Part shown: positions 59,001 through 64,000 of the stretch, one piece after another | Position numbering within the stretch: position 1 is the first letter of the stretch | Layout of the letters: each line of letters starts with the position of its first letter | DNA from: Aspidiotus rigidus | Lineage: Eukaryota; Arthropoda; Insecta; Hemiptera; Diaspididae | Assembly: GCA_035079385.1 (NCBI GenBank) | Contig: JAVHKY010000035.1 | Coordinates: forward strand, 2,666,001 to 2,730,000 | DNA length: 64,000 bases | Reading direction: 5' to 3' | Notes under the pieces: generated by a model | Database searches by the model: none | Told to the model about the DNA's origin: nothing | The model's input: only the letters and a program-made list of their open reading frames with translations | Made by a program: the position numbers and the translations under genes

Positions 59001-59810
59001 CTCGAGATAATTGAAATACCCTTTTCTGCTGATTTCTTTGACGGTAATTAAATTTTATTCTCTTATCGCATTAAACCGCCGTACAAAGTTCATTGAATTA
59101 TCTGCAACACGAACGATTAGGAGAATGAGACTCATGACACTATCTACAACAAGATAAAAGTAATTCCACTCCCTCGATCGTTGTTTTGTAAATACGTCAA
59201 TTCAACTTTTTACGGCAGAAATCTACCCGGTGAAGTTGAAATTTTCAATCATCAGGAGCTTCAAAAACGGCATACGCCGAAAAAGAAATTCTCTTCTCAA
59301 ATGAACATACGAAACCTACTAATGGTCTATTATTTCTCTTCCTAATTCTCATTCCGTACCTAAATCTTCATTTAATACCTATTATTCTCTGCACATCAAA
59401 ATTTTGAATTTCGTCGTACCTTCACAGTCACAGTCATGGAATTGATGGAATACATTCTTGACCTTAACCCCCAATTCCATGATCGTTAGAACAGACATAT
59501 ACGCCGATTCGATCTTGATTACTGATTAGTTCAGTTGTAGCATTCTCTGAGTTGTAGTTCTGACTTATTAGCAGAGGTTGGCAGGTACTAAAGTTAGCCG
59601 AAGATCAAGTCGCACTTTACGAGGCAAATAACTCAAGTGAGGCGAATAGCTTCTTAAAATTTTAATCCTCACCTGGGCTCTTTTGGACGAGTCGTAGCAC
59701 GGTGTACTCGAACCTTCAAATTGTTGGTCGCTTTCGATGGACCTCAGTCTACATATCCACACAAGAATGATAACTCGTAAGTACTCTACAAAATATCGTT
59801 TCGGCTTCAT
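44092..59810 (-). CDS. LanB2: laminin subunit gamma (LanB2 type), 29 exons
   Basis: Exons, high to low: 59673-59810, 56728-56989, 55613-55730, 55334-55520, 55123-55253, 54729-54904, 54468-54656, 54164-54389, 53846-53955, 53616-53765, 53372-53541, 49608-49740, 49312-49536, 49057-49245, 48590-48787, 48321-48517, 48035-48250, 47690-47963, 47441-47616, 47088-47218, 46414-46524, 46137-46326, 45759-45818, 45447-45684, 45165-45367, 44931-45089, 44741-44858, 44287-44399, 44092-44214. All phases close: 1,636 residues, the usual length. Order: signal peptide, laminin N-terminal domain ([37 protein letters not shown]), LE repeats ([27 protein letters not shown]), one laminin IV domain (exons 53765-49608), further LE repeats, and a long coiled coil ending [13 protein letters not shown] with the terminal Cys that links to the beta chain. 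It is a secreted basement-membrane chain of the alpha-beta-gamma trimer. The gamma-type features exclude a beta chain. Confidence 0.96.
49741..51389. other. laminin gamma intron 11, part without gene
   Basis: Non-coding. At about 49975-50440 the sequence is rich in AAA/TTT with weakly repeated CAAAA / GTTGAAA words and spurious frames on both strands (50173-50433, 50230-50526). No element was identified. Confidence 0.45.
51390..52570. repeat. GTTTAAAAC-word repeat field
   Basis: Dozens of variants of GTTTAAAAC / TGTTTTAAAC, a near-palindromic word, occur with irregular spacing in both orientations. They continue on both sides of the insertion at 51970-52260. The longest clean chains are around 51700-51860 and 52330-52550. 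It lies within laminin gamma intron 11. Confidence 0.8.
51970..52260. mobile_element. MITE with perfect 18-bp terminal inverted repeats
   Basis: The left end ATTCGCATGAGGACACAA is the exact complement of the right end TTGTGTCCTCATGCGAAT. Similarity continues inward (TAGG-GCGC). The 291-bp body is non-coding. It interrupts the GTTTAAAAC repeat field, so it is younger than that field. Confidence 0.8.
52667..53032. mobile_element. hAT-type non-autonomous element with 8-bp target duplication
   Basis: Ends CAGGGCTGCTT and AAGCAGCCCTG are inverted copies. The exact 8-bp duplication CAGGAAAC flanks it at 52659-52666 and 53033-53040, which is the hAT signature. The interior is a field of GCTAAC / GCTAGC words in both orientations. 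No transposase frame. Confidence 0.88.
56990..59672. other. laminin gamma intron 1
   Basis: A 2.7-kb first intron. The plus-strand frame 57251-57685 (144 codons) and 58187-58447 have AT-rich composition without a recognisable domain, so I treat them as chance. No RNA gene or element was recognised. Confidence 0.5.
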
Positions 59811-60450
59811 CGCGAAATTCAGTCTTGGCTACCTTCTGCGCGAACGATGCATTTTATCTGGTTCGAAGGAATACACGATAATTATAAGTGAATGAGGAAG
59901 TGTCGGGTAATAGAAGTTTTAAGCCGGCATTAGAGGACGAGAAATTTTCATAGAACAAAAACGTTTCCCGAAATCGGAAATCCGAGATGATAACACGGAT
60001 CGAATCACAGTTTTATCCTCCACAACATTTTGATACACACGACCAACGAACACGGAGCGTGTACACACACTACACGTTAGAAGAAAAATGCACTGTCTGC
60101 TGTGAACTATGAGGGTGTATCTTGGTGTGTGTAATAACTTATACACACGGACCCGTTCGCATGACGGTAGTAATAAGGCTAGAAACGCGCACATTGTACC
60201 TCTCGTCACACAAGACGAGGAAAGACGAACAAGTTTCCGGACTCTGGGTTAAGATAGAGAGAGAGATTATTATTATCACTATTACTATTACTACGCCAGA
60301 TGAGAAATCTGCGGCACTCATGGATCGTAGATGCGACAGTGAAGAGGACGAGGGCAACGTGACTGCGATCGCATTATAAATCACGTGTTAGCAATCGCTG
60401 CTCGACTACTGTTATAGTCCTAAGCAACATTTCTTTCTCGTCTTTTTCAG
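59811..60450. other. upstream region of the laminin gamma gene
   Basis: Presumed promoter and 5' UTR of the minus-strand laminin gene. Overlapping frames on both strands at 59919-60384 have no domain. An ATT/ACT triplet-like stretch lies at about 60266-60296. Confidence 0.4.
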
Positions 60451-60603
60451 GGAGACATCCAGGCCGTAATGCCATTGGAACAATTTTGTCTCGCTAAGCA
60501 GCTAACTCAGAAAAATCAGACGATTTCATTGATTACTATTGTTGATATCGGTAAATGCAGGAAACCAGGAAGCTGTCAGGAAATCTACTGTTCTTCAAGC
60601 GAG
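60451..60603 (+). CDS. orphan exon of an unrecognised plus-strand gene
   Basis: 51 open codons are bracketed by a strong pyrimidine-tract acceptor (CTTTTTCAG ending 60450) and a GTAAGT donor at 60604. The frame reads DIQAVMPLEQFCLAKQ...DIGKCRKPGSCQEIYC with four Cys in the second half. I do not recognise the family. A nearby ATG frame at about 60320 (MDRRCDSEEDEGN) could be a phase-compatible first exon. No downstream exon was found, so the gene may be broken by the transposon remnant that follows. Confidence 0.35.
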
Positions 60604-60679
60604 GTAAGTTGTGAAATTCAAAATTTTTCATGAACGCGCGGAGAACCCTCTATATAGACCAAAGCAGAAAAAGAGGAGT

Positions 60680-61045
60680 GTTCCAAATCCTGAATTTAAA
60701 AGAACCATTTTCTTTTCAGACGAGGCGTTACTCTATCTAGATGAGCATATCAACACACACAATTCGAAAAGGTATCACAGATCGCTTCTTTTTCAAAGGA
60801 AACTCGGTCAATCAACACAACTAAATAGCAATTTTAGAATTTTTCCCCCTAACTTACCGTTAAGATGTATGACTCATGGCTTGGGCCCACAACGCCGATC
60901 TCTATAAGGATTTAAATGATAATTTCTCAAATAGATGGATTGGTAAATACGGACCAATTATGTGGCTCACCAATATAGCCCAGATGTAACTGTCTGTGAC
61001 ATTTTTATACGGGGATATCTGAAGGATCATGTCTACTCAATTACC
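60680..61045 (+). pseudogene. decayed mariner/Tc1-type DDE transposase fragment
   Basis: Three blocks occur in the order seen in mariner-like transposases but in shifted frames: FFSDEA----DEHINTHNSKRYH (about 60708-60770, the second catalytic Asp), RWIGKYGPIMW (about 60934-60967), and a DFFLWGYLK-like remnant (about 60999-61035). Frameshifts and stops show that it is dead. No TIRs were identified. Confidence 0.65.
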
Positions 61046-63110
61046 ATCCGCAATATTGACCATACTATTACTCTTGTTGAGGATTGCCCACGTCTGGTCG
61101 GAAAAAGTATTGACATTTTGTAGGCTCTTCTTTTGATACTTGAGCAGAAACACTCATGAAAATTCTGACTATCAGCATGATAAACCATACCAAATAATAA
61201 TCACTTGAGATTTCAAGTGGTCATCAAGAGCCAAACCCTCGAGCTAGAATGGTCGGATTATACAAAACATACCGAAAGCTAGCGCGGCCTACGAGAGAAG
61301 GAAATGGTAAATTCGATGTCATTCCTAGGAGGTCACTCTTTCGATATGATGTTCCAGTTGCTGGATTTGACTATTTGAAAAATCCTTTAAGACCAGAATG
61401 AGTCTAGGAACAAAATCGCTGAATGCCACAAGATAGTCAGTCATGGGACAGAGAGACGACCCAAGAGATTCTAGATAAATGGAGCTAGAGAGAGACTTGA
61501 GCTAAGCATTGTACGGATAAAGACTGAATTCGGATAATGTTGACTTTAATCGGATGAAGTTGACATTAGCCGAAAGGGCGAGGAAAAATCATTGCGGAGG
61601 ACATTCTTTGGGTAGAGTGTACATTATCCGCCTTACTACGGACGACAGATAGTGTCTAATTTGTGCTACATACATCCGCTCTGAAGTGCAGCTGAAAATC
61701 AATTCGTACCCTATAATTTCGAAGTCGAAGAAGGGGGATGTCGACATTGCTGTATTAACGAGACAAAACATTGCAAACTTAGTTTGTAAAAATTAAAAAA
61801 CAGTATTTTTGAAGAGCGTGGGGTTGCTAAGGAGAGTTGTACCCCTCTAGCCCAGAAAATCAACCTGGACTCAAATAAGTCGTTCCCATCTGCATCACTT
61901 AGTGATACGCTGAGAATTCACGTACTTGAATAATTTGACGGAGTATGATTACATCCGAAAAGTGCCTTCTTTGTCATTGTTTCTGTCTGTGAGCAGTTTT
62001 ACATGCTAGGGACGTACTCTTAATTATATTTATTATGACGTTCTGTACATTTAATGGGTATTCTTCTCTATCTTTTCTATTTATAGAAATATTTTAATCA
62101 CTCTAGGCCTACTTCAATGTTTAATTGTTTGTAGCAGTACTTCTGTATTTGCAGACCACCGATTGAATTATTCAACTGATATACATTTTTGATTTAATTC
62201 TCTCTTTCTTATAGCAATATTATTCAACCACCATTGGCTCTAGCCAATATTTCTGGATATAGTCCAAAAACTGGAAATTTTTCTTTCTGTTGACTTAATC
62301 CAGTTTATCTAGTTAATGTTGATATTCCTCAGGTCAGGTTAACATTAGCTGAATATTGGCCTTTACCCGCGGACCCGAATTTATCCCATGTAGGAAATTC
62401 GAACATGTACCATTACTCACTCATTTCTTCCTTCTTCCGTGATTAAATATTTCCTCTCTATGTTCAAACTTATTTGTCAAAGGTCAGGCAGTAGATTCTG
62501 GCTAAACGCATCAGCATCGTTATAGCTTTTCTATCATTTATGTATAATTTGAAAGAAAACTATCTCATTTTATTGATTGATAAATTTTTCTCACCTTGAA
62601 TCGTTTTAGCTACGATGTGAGTTCATCTAAAAATTGATTTTTGGGTTCTGTGCCCCAAGGTTTGAACTTGGTTGAGAATAATGATTCTATAAGGAGGTCC
62701 GAGGTGTTTTCAATGCATTTTTAACAGACGTCGAGAATGAAATTTCATAGAGTAACGTCTCAAAATTTTACAAATCCGTTGCGCCTGCAATTTCAAATAT
62801 TACAGGAATACACATATGACATTCCTTGTTGTACTCGGCGAGTTACTTTCTGTCACTGAAATATTGCCTGCTACCGGTATTCTCGGACAACGTGGCACTA
62901 GATTATTTTTTGTACCAATACTATAGCATCACCATTATGCATATAATTATACAAAGTAATTCAATAGATAGACCTATATCAGAAAAGTGTAACGTTTTAT
63001 TGTCGCATAACTAGAATGTATAGTACATCACACGTACTCGTAACAAAGTATATTTCGCTAACATATACGAGCAAATGGAAAATATGCGCGGGAATGTCGA
63101 ATTAAAAATT
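61046..63110. other. intergenic DNA, nothing recognised
   Basis: AT-rich DNA with several short frames and no domain, RNA-gene box or clear repeat. Confidence 0.45.
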
Positions 63111-63151
63111 CGTTGAAATACATAGTACATAATTATTCAAGTATTTCAACG
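63111..63151. repeat. short perfect inverted repeat
   Basis: CGTTGAAATAC (63111-63121) and GTATTTCAACG (63141-63151) form an 11-bp stem with a 19-nt loop. Confidence 0.7.
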
Positions 63152-63189
63152 AGCAAGGTAACACGTATTGTACTAACATAGAATGTAAT

Positions 63190-63253
63190 GTGAATTGGGA
63201 TAAAAATATTCGCTCTTCATGTTAATCAATTCTTTATTTTTATCCCAATTCAC
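63190..63253. repeat. 19-bp perfect inverted repeat (hairpin)
   Basis: Arm 63190-63208 (GTGAATTGGGATAAAAATA) is exactly complementary to 63235-63253, with a 26-nt loop. Size and shape suit a small-RNA precursor or a tiny MITE. Confidence 0.75.
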
Positions 63254-64000
63254 AAAGGAAAGCTGAAATCATTACAAACAAGTATTGTGATAAGAATATT
63301 ATACAAATTCAAGAGGCTAGTTGGGTAGTTGGGTAGTTAAAATCAATAATAATTTACGTAATAATTTATACATAGCATTAAAATAAGACTAATATTTTTT
63401 CTTCTTTTCTTCTCGATTCAATTTAAAATTTTCAAACTAAACGCAAAAGAACTCAAAGAAATGAGAAACTAAAACTACAGCCCGATGAGAGTAGTGGGCC
63501 TTTCAAAGAACATACACGCAGTCTTTCGCCACTAGAAATAAAGGTAATACCTACTGATAATTAATATAAATCTAAAATATATCACAGCCATCATTAATTA
63601 GCAAAATTTTAACACTGTACATTGTATTTCTCATCGAGAAGAACGGAGAATCTATGACATAGGTAGGTAAAATAATATTCAAAAAATAAAAACCGCATCA
63701 TACATCATAAAATCACAATTGAAAAAAAAAAAAAAAAAAAAAAAAAAAGTACGATGCAGGAAAACATAAAGCTAAGCCACACTAGAACAAATTCCGCAAC
63801 AGTATTATAAAAGTCTTTTGTAACCAAAATGACAAGGAACTTTTTAGAATACAATAATGAAGATTTAAAGAGAGAGAGAGAAAGAAAGAAAATGAGAAAA
63901 GGAACATACACTAGATAAAACATTTCAATAATGATCGGTGACTGGAATGTTAAATTAGACGATGTCCTCACGGGAAAAAAAACTGGATAATAGAACACTA
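63254..64000. other. AT-rich window end
   Basis: Contains a 27-bp poly-A run at about 63722-63748 and a GA-rich stretch at 63872-63900. No gene was seen. The poly-A run could be a retroposed tail, but no body was identified. Confidence 0.45.

Noticed and set aside
44092..59810. Laminin beta chain
   Set aside because: The laminin IV domain type, the N-terminal ATNTCG and TWWQS motifs, the GHGGHCLEC repeat and the C-terminal LPQGC tail are gamma-type. No beta-knot region was seen.

Overview
The window is nuclear DNA of an animal, most likely an insect. The genes are split by short GT-AG introns, the intergenic DNA is AT-rich and full of small transposon remnants, and the best recognised gene is a complete animal laminin gamma chain. 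A hemipteran (aphid, scale or mealybug relative) would fit the base composition and repeat style, but that is a guess.

Layout. 1-4008: repeat-rich DNA with no convincing gene, holding a tRNA-derived SINE, a GA microsatellite and two tandem repeats. 4009-9092 (+): five phase-compatible exons matching the N-terminal clamp region of RNA polymerase II largest subunit (RPB1). A decayed Penelope-like retroelement and a second SINE sit in one intron. The rest of RPB1 is not seen. 9154-24870 (+): one uninterrupted 5,238-codon reading frame for a five-module non-ribosomal peptide synthetase (NRPS), A-PCP-(C-A-PCP)x4-TE, of clearly bacterial type. It starts 61 bp after the last RPB1-like exon and in the same frame. 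24871-31082: a non-genic stretch with MITEs, diverged tandem repeats and hammerhead-like motifs of the Penelope type. 31083-32258 (+): secreted or membrane-anchored RNase T2. 33986-35341 (+): NSE4, kleisin of the SMC5/6 complex. 37696-38869 (-): an unrecognised multi-exon gene. 40006-43548 (+): a BTB/POZ protein ending in two SUMO-interaction-like motifs. 44092-59810 (-): laminin gamma (LanB2 type), 29 exons, all splice phases closing to 1,636 residues. 59811-64000: an orphan exon, a decayed mariner/Tc1-type transposase and hairpins.

The NRPS is the exceptional locus. All five A domains, all five carrier serines and the thioesterase triad are present. All four C domains carry the N-terminal HHx5GD motif typical of dual epimerisation/condensation domains. 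The predicted product is therefore a pentapeptide with D residues at positions 1-4, at least one of them threonine-like. Modules 2-4 repeat with an exact 3,234-bp period and are nearly identical in places, which points to internal tandem duplication. Carrier activation would need a phosphopantetheinyl transferase encoded elsewhere. The other genes are ordinary housekeeping or matrix genes with no evident tie to the NRPS; they show that the NRPS lies in an animal chromosome. Exon boundaries were read by eye from splice signals and phase.
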